Assembly (NCBI RefSeq): GCF_047511655.1
Contig: NC_133399.1
Location: 2,793,333-2,857,332 of the forward strand
Direction of reading: 5' to 3'
Length of the DNA stretch: 64,000 bases
From: Castor canadensis
Taxonomy: Eukaryota; Chordata; Mammalia; Rodentia; Castoridae
This document shows positions 36,060 to 46,831 of the stretch, one piece after another (positions within the stretch are counted from its first letter, which is position 1; the number at the start of each line of letters is the position of its first letter). The notes below the pieces were generated by a model. It ran no database searches and had not been told where the DNA came from. It saw nothing but the letters and a program-made list of their open reading frames with translations. A program made the translations under genes and the position numbers.

Positions 36060-36790
36060 CTATTTGCCACATGTCTGCTGCTGGGAGAATTGTAGGGTTA
36101 CACTGGTCCAGCAGCTGTGTGAAGTCTTCTGACTGCAGGACCATAGTGAGGTCACCTGGACATGTCAGAATTGGGAAATGGTGAGAGGGTGGCTGGGCAT
36201 CTGCAGTGCTGGGTGGAGGGACTGTTGGATCCAGAAGCAGTGGTGGTTTTGACTGGGCCCTGTCTGGTGGGTTCCAGAGACTGCACCCTGATCACACTGT
36301 TGGGCCTTAGGTCTGCTGCTGCCTGGTAGGTGGCAGTGGACTGGAGGACTTGGACCTAGTCCTATGTCCCTTTGAGGTAACTTCATGACAGCCCACTGCC
36401 CTGCTGGGAGTTTCTGCCTGCAAATCCCTAGCTGGCCAACTGAGGTGGCTGGGGATACCAAGTAGTTATGCAGTTTGTGCTGGGCCAAGGCCCTCCCATG
36501 CAGTGTCCCCTAACTCCTTACTGGGATCTTGCTTCCCTTTAAATCCTTCAAGTTGAAGGGAAACATGGGCTAAATTGTATGCTCTGTCTCCTAAATCAAG
36601 TGCTTCTTAGTGCTGTCAATAAGTCCTGAAATTTCCACAAATCCCACACATTGTCAGATTCTTTGGAAATGAGAGTCCACATGTGCACGTGGTTGGCTTC
36701 TTGTGGAGGGGACCCTTTTTGCCCTTCCTTACTTAACTGTTAATTGTCCACAGGTTGTTTCTAGAATATTGTTTTATAATGAAATGCAAA
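36060..36790 (+). promoter_or_regulatory. KRAB-ZNF exon 1 copy E (tandem duplicate)
   Basis: Tandem paralog of 37740-38350: shared gtgaggtcacctgga, ttgggaaATG|gtgaga, gcagtgctgggtggagggac, cactgc-type blocks and gacattgtcagatt-like blocks. The ATG is at 36178-36180 and the GT donor at 36181-36182. Copy E lacks the CpG-rich upstream promoter and CCAAT boxes that copy F has. Its intron continues undisturbed past the point where copy F is cut by the ERV, so E shows the pre-insertion state. Confidence 0.7.
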
Positions 36791-37004
36791 TTAACTTAGA
36801 CCATGACTTTAAGAGTATTATTCTAGAGAGAAAAATCACAAAAGTAAGATATGTGACATCTCAAGGCAGAAAGGCAATTTGGTCTCAAAGAGAGAAGAAA
36901 ACAGGAGAAGAAAGCATTTGGGGGCAAACAGACATGTAGATTGGCAAAATCAGTCTTCTCCTATGATTATCTTGTTCTTGTTTCTTTCCTTGTTTCCTTG
37001 TTTT

Positions 37005-37120
37005 ATTTTCGGGGACTGAAGTTTGAACTCATAGCTTAGCATTTACAGAGCAGGGGCTCAACTGCTTGAACCATATCTCCAGTCTATTTTATCTGGTTCT
37101 TTTGGAGGTGGGGTCCATAC
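37005..37120 (-). repeat. SINE fragment
   Basis: Reverse tRNA-like half (gaagtttgaactcatagc, cttgaaccatatctccagtc) with the start of a B1-like half. Confidence 0.65.
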
Positions 37121-37439
37121 ATGAAATAAGTAAATACTTTTTTGGCAATGTGTTTTTATTTGCTGCGGTGCAAATGGTTACATTGAAACATGAGATATTA
37201 GAAATCCCTGGCCATCTGCTCATTCTATTTTCCAGAGTTTGAGCATCAGCCCTACATCGACTTCCTGTGTCCTCGCCTACCTAAGTCTCCTCTCTTTAAC
37301 TGACAGTGTGAATTTTCTCCACGTAATATTGAGTCTAGAATTCTCTGAGTAAACCTGCTGTGCCATTTTCAGGAGTGGGCAAGGTCACAGTGTTTGTGAT
37401 AAGAGGCAGGCCTTGGGTCCAGAGGGCCAGGGCAAGTTT

Positions 37440-37606
37440 TACTGAATGTAATTATCTGACAAACTAAAACATGTCTCCAATAAAAGAAGCCTGATTGGCA
37501 AGGACTGCTGGAGTCTGTCATTTTCAACTTACCGGTTTAATGCCCCCCCCCCCAACTTCCCATCACTCAAGGGCTTGGGGGGGGGTCTGGGCCCTTTATC
37601 CAGTAG
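37440..37606 (+). promoter_or_regulatory. Distal promoter with C-run / G-run pair
   Basis: Upstream of exon 1 copy F. A run of about eleven C (near 37544) and a run of nine G (near 37577) are separated by about 25 bases and could pair as a stem or form strand-specific G structures. CpG content rises from here towards exon 1. Confidence 0.55.
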
Positions 37607-37820
37607 CCAATCAGAGAAGCTGTTTAATCGCCTGGACCTCCCGTCCAATGAGGAGCGACGGTGTTAGGCGATTCACGATGCCTTCCTCATGATCGCCATA
37701 TTTGCCATGCGCCTGCTGGAGGGACATTGTTCAGGCATCACAGCTCAGGCAGCTTTGTGAAATCTTATAACTGCAGGACAATAGTGAGGTCACCTGGATG
37801 CGTCAGAAGTGGGAAATGGT
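37590..37820 (+). promoter_or_regulatory. KRAB-ZNF core promoter and exon 1 (copy F)
   Basis: The best preserved 5' end. Two CCAAT boxes lie at 37607-37611 (gccaatcagagaagc) and 37645-37649, within a small CpG-rich patch (37627-37715). Exon 1 ends gtgggaaATG|gtgaga with the ATG at 37816-37818 and the donor at 37819-37820. Methionine-only first exons are typical of KRAB-ZNF genes, and the following KRAB exon starts in the matching phase. It is the nearest upstream exon 1 to the KRAB exon at 48490. Whether it is still transcribed cannot be seen. Confidence 0.75.
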
Positions 37821-38350
37821 GAGAGGGGGCTGGGCACCTGCAGTGCTGGGTGGAGGGACTGTTGGATCCAGAAGGAGCGGTGGTTTTGGGTCTTGTCCCT
37901 TCCAGAGTCTGTGCCCTGATCACGGCGGCTGGGGCTTTATGTCAGCAGCTGCCTGGAAGGTGCTGGTGGGCCTAAAGCCTTGAACCCAGTCCTGTGTCCC
38001 TTTGAGCCGATTTCATCCCATCACACAGCCCTGCTGGGAGTTTCTGCCTGCAAATCCCTATCTAGCAGACTGAGATGGCTAGGGATTCCCACGAGTTTTT
38101 ATGGAATTTGTGCTAGGACAGGGAGCTCCTGTGCAGTGTGCCCATTACTCCTTACTGGGACCTGGCTTCCCTTTGAGTCCATCAGGTTCAAGGGAAGCAT
38201 GGGATAAACTCTGCCCTGTCCCTTCAAGTCACTGCTTCTCAGCACTGCCACTAAGTCCCTAAATTTCCATGAATCCCGCACATTGTCAGACTTATTGGAA
38301 ATGCGGATCCTTATGTGCTTGTAGTTGGCTTCTTTTTGGAGGGGACACTT

Positions 38351-38646
38351 CGTTGCAGGAAAATCACCAGACCAGTAAGAACAAGACTCAAACCCAGGTG
38401 GATAGAGGGAAGGAAGTTTATTACTGTAGCGGGACAGCACCTGGATAGCTCCAAAATGGCACCGGCCAGATGGTTGGGATTTTTATATCTAGAAAAGTGG
38501 TAGCAAGCAAGCAGGGAATACAGAAGAACATGGCAGTTACCTGTTCAAGGATACAATATATCATGTCAGCACAGCTGTGGATGAAGGCCATCTGCAGTTT
38601 CTAGCAAGATAGCTGAATGCAGGGACCATGGCAAGGGCTTTACTCA
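38351..38646 (-). repeat. 3' LTR of class I ERV
   Basis: Minus-strand LTR of about 296 bp. It has a TATA box at about 38481-38488 and AATAAA at 38417-38422, and ends at 38351, where the terminal TG on the plus strand has become CG. It aligns by eye with the plus-strand solo LTR at 61528-61812. A purine-rich tract on the minus strand (about 38647-38664) suits a polypurine tract and sets the U3 edge approximately. It cuts module copy F within its intron. Confidence 0.75.
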
Positions 38647-38705
38647 TCTTTGATCCTTTTTCCCAGCTTTGATCTCTCTCCGGGTTTCCTTATCTTTCTC
38701 TTCTC

Positions 38706-40467
38706 TTATCCATCATAATCATTTATGACAATTTTGGGGAAATCATCTAGGGGCAATCTTTGGTACTGTCTCACTAACTGTAATTTAACAGCGTCCATCC
38801 TATTGGTAATGAACCTGGTGTGGAGGTTTATCACACAAGGCCTTAGGAGCAGAAGTAAGAGAAGCACAGTAAGTGGGCCTGCCAGGAGGATACTCCTGGG
38901 GCCCAGTTTCTCCACCCCATACTCCAAAATGTTTCCCGGTTTCCTGACTTGATTCTTTCTAGAAACTGATGAGCATTTTCTCTCACTATCCCTGACTGGT
39001 TTGCATAGAAGCAACATTCTTCACCTAGAAATGCACAAATTCCCCCTTTTTCCACAGTAATGAGTCTAGGTCCTGGAGGTTCTGCAAGACCATAGCAGCC
39101 AGCAGGTCTAACATTTTGTAGGGTGACAATGCTCTGTTGTACTAATCCTAAATCCTCACAGATTTGTTCAGACAGCTGGCTATGCTAGACTTGTTGGAGA
39201 CCAATTGTAGTAGCCCCTGTAGCTGTTGCTTCTGCCAGGGTGACACCCAGAAGTACTGGGATGAGGATGGGGTCCTGCTGGAAGCAGGCCTTACTGTCAG
39301 TCTGCTGGTTCAGGTACTGGGAACTTCAGTCCTGGGAAGTATGTCCAGGTCTGGCATTAGGAAAACTAATGCAATCCCAATAACAAGTATGGAACCCACT
39401 CTGGCAGGCAAAGTAAGTTCCATTGGTGGCCTTGACTCCTTTTACCACATTAGTACAGTTTTTTCCTTTTCCAAAGCATTTAGTTTCTTTAATTATTTGG
39501 ACAGCTGGGCCCATGAGGTAGGTATTGTCATGCTGAGTAGAGTTGTCCAGACCCAGCTTATGTATTTCTAATATGTTAGTCAGGCCCTCCTCTGCATATG
39601 ACATTTGGCTGGTCCTCAGACAAATCCAACTGTCTTTACCTAGTTCAGGGTCTGCTTGCTGTATTAGTTGATGGGTACTGTTTGCTAGGGCCATCATCTT
39701 AATGAGAGGGATGTCAGGGTGTAACAGAGCCAATTAGTCCCATCCAAAGAGGGAGGGAGGTTTTGCCCCTGCACCCAGGGGTCCAGAGAGTTAGCTTTAC
39801 TGATTGGGAGAGAGTGATTTGCTGCTTTAATCTCAAGTCTAAGGGTCTTTAAGACCAATCAACTTTCCCAATTACTTTAGAGGAACCATCCCAGTCCAAA
39901 GATCCTAGTTCCCCACCATTGGGGTTTATCTATTGTTAACTGGAAAAGGTCACCTTTTTTTTGCCTTGTTCCCTGGCATGCTCCTCTTTGTTGTAGTTGC
40001 TTGAGTATAACCTCTGAATACTGACACCCTGGCCTTTGGTGGGGGCCTCCCTCCCAAGCCCCCATGGAGGCAAAATCAACACATTTTCAAAATCAATACA
40101 TGATCAGTGTTATAAAAAGGACCATGAGGGCCCCCCTACAGTCTTTCCAGGTCTGTGGTATTTTGCCATATGCATTGGATAAGTGATCTTTGAATTGGCC
40201 AGAGCAGACCAGGGTGGTGGGCCCTAAGTGAGCTATTGCTCTGACTTCCAAGCCTAGGCAGTACCTAAAGGAGACAACACAAGGGCCTGACAAAGGACAA
40301 GTGGTGTGGTTAATTAATTTTTTTCCCTCTTCTCCTTCCAAGACTCTGACCTTCCCATGCTAGCTTAAGGAAGATCCCAGGAGGACCTGGAAGCCTCACT
40401 TGTGAGTCAGTCATTATGATCATAGCTGTCAGTAAGATCAGTAGATTTGCCTTATGCCTCATCAGAG
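38706..40467 (-). pseudogene. ERV env, broken
   Basis: The likely start at 40467 opens a hydrophobic leader suited to a signal peptide, followed by surface-unit sequence in several frames (40341-40093, 39733-39326). The transmembrane subunit shows the CX6CC motif (CAFLGEECC, 39037-39011) that marks gammaretroviral envelopes, then a long leucine-rich membrane anchor near 38870 and a cytoplasmic tail ending at 38706. At least three frame changes and several stops separate these parts, so no full envelope could be made. The order and the cysteine motif make the class assignment firm; function is lost. Confidence 0.85.
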
Positions 40468-40639
40468 CTTCCTCATGTCAATGTCAGTTTTAATGGCTGG
40501 TCCAGGTTGGCTTGAGATCTCCATCCCTGGCCTGGATCCTCTGCTGGCTTTGTGTGTGTGTGATGGATCCAAGGCTTTAGCCTGGCAATCTTAAGGACTG
40601 AAGGAGTGGTTAGAATAACTTGGTAAGGTCCCTCCCATC

Positions 40640-42633
40640 AGGTATCTAGACCCCCTCTAACCTAGTCCCTGGGGCTCCCTGGGTGAAAGGCTCGAGGGTC
40701 ATGGAGGTCAGCTCTGGATGCCCTAGGTGTTGAGCAATCATCTTAGAGGTGTGTACTAAGCCTTTTAGGAACTTGTGGAGGCTGATCTGTCCATACTCTG
40801 GAAGGTCTCCAGACTGTCCAGGTATTAGTGGTGGCAGCCGTCCATATAGGATGATAAAAGGGGAGAGGCCACATTTTCTGGGCGTGCATCTGATCTTGAA
40901 TAGAACCAAGGGCAATACATCTGGACAGGGCAGCCCTGTTCCTTGACATTGTTTTTCCAATGCTGTGTTAATAGTTCTGTTCACCCTCTCCATTCAGCCT
41001 CATGATTGAGGGTGATACCAGGTATGCAAGTTCCAGGTCAGGTCAACTGCATGAGATATTTCTTTGATCACCTGACTGACAAAAGCAGGCCCATTGTCTG
41101 ACTCCATGTTGTTAGGTTCCCTGAACAGGGAATGATTTCCTTGGCTAGTGCTCTTGATGCCTCTGCAGCCTTTTCCATGCGGGTGGGGTGTGCTTCCACC
41201 CAGCCTGTAAAAGTGCAGACTGCCACCAGAAGGTACCAATAAGTTTTGCTTGTTTGGAGCTCAGTGAAGTCCATCTTCTGGTGTTGGAATGGGTAGACTC
41301 CCCTCTTCTGGACAAGTAGCAGGGCTTGAGCCCCTGTCTTGGGTTGTACTGGGCACAGTGCAGGCAAGACTTGCTGGCCAACTGAGTTAGAGTGCCAATC
41401 AAGGAATGACCAGATATTTTTGTAACAGCCCCTGTATGGAGGTTTTGTCCAAATGGGTGGTGTCATGTGCCAGCCTTACCAGGCCTGTGGCTGCCTTTTC
41501 TGGTATTAGAATCCTTTCCCCCAGGGTGATGAACAAGCCTTCTGAGTTTTCTTTAGCCCCTGTTTTATGGGCCTGTTCTCTTTCTTGTGGGCTGTACTCT
41601 GGCCAGTCCAGGAGGACAGGGAGGGCAAAGCATACTTTGGCTGAAGTAGTATCTTTTTCTTGAACTTCTTTTAAGGGTGGCACTTTCTTTGCTGTCCTAT
41701 CTGCCAGTCCATTTTCCTGATTAATCTTGTCTGGTCAGTTAGTGTGGGCTGGACAGTGGATAACTGCAATGGCTCGGGGCTTCCAGACTGCCTCTAACAG
41801 TTGCAAGATTTGCTGGCTGTTTTTGATCTCCTTACCTCCAGACGTTAGTAGGCCTCTCTCCTTGTAAATGGCCCCATGGATATGTAAGGTAGCAAAGGCA
41901 TAACATGAATCAGTGTAGATATTTGCTCCCCTTCCATCTGCTATGGTGAGGGCCCAGGTAAGGGCCTATAATTCTGCCCATTGTACCGACCAATGGTCTG
42001 GCAGCCATCCATGTTTCATAACTTGAGTGATGGTAGTCACTGCATACCCAGTCTGGTATCCTCCTTCTTGTAGGCTCTGACTTCCATCACGAAGAACTCC
42101 AGGTCAGCATTAGGAATAGCAGTGTCTGCTAGGTTGGGCTGGGAATAGAAGACCTCGTTTTAAACCCCCTCACAGGAGTGGAGGGGCTCCCCCTCCTCTT
42201 CTTATAAATATGTGGCTGGATTGAGAGTCCTCACCCCTTTGACTTGTATCCAGGGATTTTCATCCAATAAAGCCTGATATCTGGCCACTATTCCTCAGTC
42301 ATCTATCAACTGGTGCTGTTAAGCAGAGATGTTACTTGGTGGGGGACCTGGAGCATGATGTTTTGTACCAGAGTCAGTTTATCTGCTTCTTGCAATAAGA
42401 GGACTGTTTCTGCCAATGCCTGGAGACATGGGGTCCAACCTGAGGCCACAGGGTCTTACTTCTTGGATAGGTAGGCTACTGGTTGTTTCCATGGCCCCAG
42501 TGATTGGGTCAGGACATCTAATCCTATGACTTCCTTCTTATGGATGTAGAGGTGGAAGGGGTGAGTGATGTCTGGGAGGGCCAGGGCTGGTTTTTGGAAT
42601 GCATCCTCTTGATCAGGGCCCCAGTGTAATGGT
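40640..42633 (-). pseudogene. ERV pol remnant: RT end, RNase H and integrase
   Basis: Starts in the RT connection region ([13 protein letters not shown], then VAYLSKK at about 42460). RNase H is recognised by [16 protein letters not shown] at about 41915-41868. Integrase has an HHCC zinc domain (LVRLAHDTTHLDK, about 41500; SCLHCAQYN, about 41360-41335) and a catalytic core whose acidic residues lie at about 41270 (DFTEL), 41097 (SDNGPAF) and 40989 (ERVNRT). The last two are about 35 residues apart, matching D,D35E. Protease and most of RT are absent. Stops and frameshifts occur throughout. Confidence 0.85.
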
Positions 42634-44090
42634 CCTGTGGGGTCCTCCTCTCTGGCCTTCAGTCTTTCTGCCTCCATCCTTGAGAGCCATTGCCAGGATC
42701 TTTGCCTTTTTTTCCAAATATTTTTCTTTTTCCCTTTTGGCCATTTCTTCTCAGTTTGCTAGCATCTTGGATGCTATGCTAATGAGCTGGTCAGTGTTGG
42801 CACCTGTGAAACCCTCTATATTCTGCAGCTTTTGGTGAACATCAAGGACAGACTGTTGGATGAAGGCAGTGTTAATCATGGATCGATTCTAGGGGGCCTC
42901 AGGGTCAAGCAGGGTGTACCAACAGTAGGCATCACATAACGGGTCATAGAACTGGCTAGGCAGCTCATCAGACTTCTGTGTGACTTCACTGATCTTGGTG
43001 AGGTTGGTTGCCACTCTTGTTCCTTGGTGGGCTCCCTCCAGGATAGCTTGTCTCATGCACTGGATGGATTGGAGTCCATCTGCAGTGTTGGGGTCCAGGT
43101 CCAATCTGGTGTCTGGAATACTCTCATCTGCCCACCACTTTGGATTTGCAGTCTGCAGTGGAGCTTGTGAGACTAGCCAGGCTCTGGCTGTCTGGTATAC
43201 TCGTCAGCACTCATCAGAAGTGAAGAAGGTGGACATGAGTTGATGACAATCATCCCAGTTGGGCTTGTGGCTATGCATAAGGTTGGTTAGGGGCACTATA
43301 CAGCTTTTGGCTCCTCTGAGTATGCCGGGGTGTGCTGTTGCCAATTCAGGAGGTTAGTGGTAGGGAATGGCTGATACGTGTATTGCATGGGTCCAGCCAC
43401 ATATGACCCATATCTCTGGGATAGTGGCAGCCCAGGAGATTGACAAAGGAGGCATAGCGCTGCTGCTGGGGCCCCTCCTTCCTTACTTGTCAGCCTCCCA
43501 GAATTCAGTGACCTTCCCCAATGGTTCATCTCTTTCTTTGGGGTCATTGGAGGCAAAGGTGGGTATAATGAGGGAACCACTGGGTGACATGGGTGGGGGT
43601 CCAGGCCTGATATTTTCTCCTTTCCATTGGGGCCCTGTGCATTGGACTCAGACCTTGGGGAGGCCAGAGTGGCTGAGCACACTGGAAGGACATATGGTGG
43701 TAGTTCTGATGACTCAGATTCTGAGGTGTGGTGGACCTCAAGTTTCTTTTCTTTTACTTTGCCATTAACCAAAATGGCTGTGGCCTCTGGGGGGCATGAT
43801 TATGGAGCCAGTCACGTGGGCAGGCAGCAAGGATGTTCCAGGGATCAATGTAAGGAAACTGGTCTGGATGGCCTGGTCTCCAATGACTGTGTTCCTGATG
43901 TGGGCGATCATAGCCAAGTCTCGGGTGCCCTCTGATGACCTTCCTGCATTAAAGGGGGCCATTCCAATTCACAGACTCTCCAAAGCTTAGCTGGTTTCAT
44001 TTTAACCCCACAGTCACCTGAGAAGCCTTCCTTGAAGTTAGCAAGCATAGTCTAGAGCACCATCAGACGCTTTGACCTAGAGGAGCCCAT
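42634..44090 (-). pseudogene. ERV gag, broken
   Basis: The probable start at 44090-44088 gives Met-Gly, the N-myristoylation form expected of matrix. Matrix sequence includes NFKEGFSGD near 44030. A proline-rich stretch (PPYVLP, PSLYPPLPP) at about 43690-43540 corresponds to the p12/late-domain region, and capsid begins near 43390. The capsid major homology region (AILEGAHQGTRVATNLTKI and DPEAP) lies at 43050-42890. A lysine/glutamate-rich end follows at about 42800-42640. The nucleocapsid zinc knuckle is missing, apparently removed by the deletion that joins gag to pol. Confidence 0.85.
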
Positions 44091-44798
44091 TTTATATGTG
44101 CTTGATAATTGCCAATGTCACAAGACAGATAAAGGAGGGGGTGCCTCTTAGGCCACACAGATGCTCACCTGGTTGCAACCCCAAACAATTAGGTTGGGTG
44201 TGACTTAGCCATAGTGGTTCAGCCCAAAAGGATGACTTATGATCAGGCACTAGCCTGATCCCACCACAGACCATAGGTCAATCACTGTGAAATTGCAGAA
44301 CAAGCCCAGTCATAGCCTTCAGGGGACCTTAAAGTTTCCCAGCCATGGAGCCACAGATTGAGCTTGAAACACAAGCGAGTCAAGCCACTCACTCACACAC
44401 CATTCACTCAGAGTTTAAAACAATCACTCCCTATTTATTTCCCCTAAAATCCTGTCTTGCTTTAAACCCAGTTGACCAGAATCACATTGGTCCCAGAGGA
44501 AGGGGATGTATCACCCTGGAATCAATCAGGACTCAGCTGGTCCCCTGCAGGGATCAATCCATGCTGACTCCTTACACTGACTACCCAGGGATTCCCACCT
44601 GGTCCAGATGTCTAGTGCAGGTCTCCATTTCACTCCACCAGTCCAAGAGCCCATCCTCGACTCCACAGCCTCCTTAAGTCATCTGGAAGGGGACCCCAGA
44701 ATCACATAGGGGGTGTGGATTTCCCAGTTCCAGCAACCTTTGCAGGCTATAGGGTCAGGGAATGGGGACCTGCTGCCCAATGGGGAGTGGTGGTCTAT
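44091..44798 (-). other. ERV untranslated leader
   Basis: Sequence between the primer-binding site and the gag start on the minus strand, about 700 bases, without coding support. It would contain the packaging region in an intact element. Confidence 0.6.
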
Positions 44799-44816
44799 AT
44801 CTTGCTGGGGCCTCCA
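44799..44816 (-). other. Primer-binding site, tRNA-Gln type
   Basis: The plus strand reads atcttgctggggcctcca. Its complement matches the 3' end of tRNA-Gln at about 15 of 18 positions, three bases from the LTR end (TGTTGAGGG at 44820), the spacing expected of a retroviral primer-binding site. Confidence 0.75.
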
Positions 44817-44819
44817 AAA

Positions 44820-44843
44820 TGTTGAGGGAAAATCACCAGACTT
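44820..44843 (-). repeat. 5' LTR stub of class I ERV
   Basis: Only gttgagggaaaatcaccaga and a few bases are left, matching the end of the 3' LTR (gttgcaggaaaatcaccaga at 38352). Homology then stops and class II env-like sequence begins. Confidence 0.7.
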
Positions 44844-45335
44844 CCCCCCCATAGTGAGGAGAGCCACCTCCAGGGTGTTTAAGTGCACATCAATATTTTC
44901 ATCTATAGACACTTCTTGTTGAAGGGTGTAGGTGACATTTTGAATAAGTGTATTAACATAGTGGGCATTTTAGTGCTTAGTGGCATTGAAGTCCAGGAAT
45001 TCTAATTTTTCACCTATATAAATAGAGCACAAAAGAACTCTATTCTAAGTAGGCATTGTAGGAAGGCACCATTGCAATGAGCCTAAGCATAATGGCACCA
45101 AAGTGAATTGCCCTGTGAAATTATAGGGACTGCAGGTGGGAGTCATGTGCCTGTTAGAGTGACCTCTGAATCATTGGTATAAACTGGTATGTTTGGTCCT
45201 TTCCATGTTGCTGATTGAAGCAGCAGTGGGTGAGGTATAAAGGTCCAGTGTTGTTGAGTTTGAGTCACTGAGCCACCTACCTGGAGGGTGATAATTGTCA
45301 AACAGCCAAGAAAAAGGCCACAGGGCTGTCAGCCC
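44844..45335 (-). pseudogene. Class II ERV env fragment
   Basis: The minus-strand frame near 44950-44850 (EVSIDENIDVHLNTLEVALL) looks like the helical region of a transmembrane subunit, and the upstream frames resemble surface-unit sequence with N-glycosylation sites. Envelope class is inferred from pattern and from the betaretrovirus-like gag beside it. Stops interrupt the frame near 45000-45150. Confidence 0.5.
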
Positions 45336-45339
45336 TGCA

Positions 45340-46704
45340 CCCCTGGTTACATCACCTGTCATCCTTGTCAGGCCTTTGATTTTTTCCCCAAATGGGAAGA
45401 CCTCCCATCTGAATCTGTCTCACCAGTGGCCATCTCCCCACCTGACTCCCGGGCTTGGCTGCAGGGGGTGGGGTGAGCAGAAGAATGCTCCCATAGTGGT
45501 GCACACAGCAGGAATGGGGCTGGGCCTGGCCAGGGCTGAACTCTTTCAGGAGCCAGACCAAAAAAATCCTGGAATAGCTCATTGGGCCCTTGTAAGGTTT
45601 TAGTAATTTTTTGAGACTTATCTCCCCTAGCAGGCAACTCCCTCCAGTATCAAGTGGTTGCAATTGCCATCTGTTGATAAGCCTGAACAGGGAACTGGAG
45701 TTGATTAAGCACCCCTTCAAATGGGCCCCTACCAACATGTCCAAGTTAATTGGAATTTCATGAGCAGTGCTACGAACCACCTGATTCCTACATAACTCTG
45801 TGTAGCTGATTTTCCACAGTAAATTTTCCCTGGGCTTCAACAAGCCTTACCAATTCCCATTCAATGCTCAGGTGGCAGGGCTGAGTCCCCCACTGCACTC
45901 TGTAACAATTGAGCAGTATAATGGGCAGTAGGACCATACATAGTACATGCCTGTTTGAGTTCTTCTAAGGCTGTGAATGAGACTTGTTCATGAACTCTGC
46001 TAAGTGCCTGAGGGTTATTGGGATCAGGCTTCTCAATTACTGGGTAGACACAGAAACCTGATATATCTTCCCCATGTATGTGTGCTTGTAATAAGGCCTA
46101 TTGTAAGGGACTGCCATGGCTCTCAGGCCTAGGGGGCCGTGGACAGTTCCCCAAGTGAAGATTCTCTTTTAATTGATGAGCCATGGCATTTTCACATGGC
46201 ATCTTCAGACATGGCATCTCCTGTCTGAATCCTCGTTCATATGCATTCTTATGTTTATGCTATTTAAAGGCAGGTCCTGTGTCTCCTAGGCGTGGAACAG
46301 TCAGACAGTTAATAGAGTATGCCCCACTTACTAAAGTCGGATGTCCCCCCTGAAGGGGCCACAGGTACCCTACAAAAACTCCCTGCACCTCCACGCTCCT
46401 ACACAGATGAGGGAAATTTTAAATTATGTATGGGAGTTGGATCTAAACAGTCTCTAATCTGACTCCACAATCTGAAAGTAAGAATTAGCATGACATCTGG
46501 CCCTTCAGCCGTATAAAGGACTTGGAGTCTTTCTCCCACCTTTTGCCAAGTATCAAGATTTACATGGCCTTCGTCTGGAAACCAAGGACATGTGTCCTGA
46601 ACATAATCTAAAAATTGTATAAACTGAAGTGACCTAATTTCCTCTAGTTTTAAGCTTTGCTTTTAGCATTTGAGATCTCTTTCCTTTGGGCCATTTTGTC
46701 CCAT
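45340..46704 (-). pseudogene. Class II ERV gag, broken
   Basis: The ATG at 46704-46702 gives Met-Gly-Gln, suited to myristoylated matrix. The next frame contains CPWFPDEGHVNLDTWQKVGE (46595-46535), a pattern characteristic of betaretroviral matrix. Capsid-like sequence follows (ALEELKQACTMYGPTAHYTA, about 45985-45905) and a major-homology-like stretch (TLQGPNELFQDFFGLAPERV, about 45600-45540). At least six stops or frame changes occur. A clear zinc knuckle was not found. Confidence 0.75.
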
Positions 46705-46813
46705 TGTTTTACACCCAACTATAGCTATTGCACTCTCCCCCTTACCTTGATTTAAGGCACGTGCCACTTGGACAGCATCCACGCCTCTGAGCTTTGAGTT
46801 CCCCTGTAGCCAG

Positions 46814-46831
46814 GCCCCACGTTGGGCACAC
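46814..46831 (-). other. Primer-binding site, tRNA-Lys1,2 type
   Basis: The plus strand reads gccccacgttgggcacac, complementary to the 3' end of tRNA-Lys1,2 at about 15 of 18 positions. This primer is characteristic of several betaretroviruses and class II ERVs, in agreement with the adjacent gag. Confidence 0.8.

Larger units (their letters stand above)
35030..36060. repeat. Duplicated block, copy 1
   Basis: Direct paralog of 54940-56070. Shared anchors include gaatatatcacatgtaca, agagtgctgaaaagaatt, the reverse SINE at 35275-35357, the plus SINE at 35540-35725 and aaatatacattgcaaagtg. This copy lacks the extra reverse SINE found at 55318-55412 in the other and has a pure CA microsatellite where the other has only short imperfect CA/TA. 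Confidence 0.8.
38351..44843 (-). mobile_element. Class I (gammaretrovirus-like) ERV, defective
   Basis: Order on the minus strand: 5' LTR stub (44843-44820), primer-binding site (44816-44799), leader, gag (44090 to about 42634), partial pol (about 42633-40640), env (about 40467-38706), 3' LTR (38646-38351). All coding parts carry stops and frameshifts, and a large deletion joins gag to the end of RT. The 5' LTR is reduced to about 25 bases and abuts class II ERV sequence. It lies antisense in the first intron of the KRAB-ZNF pseudogene. Confidence 0.85.
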
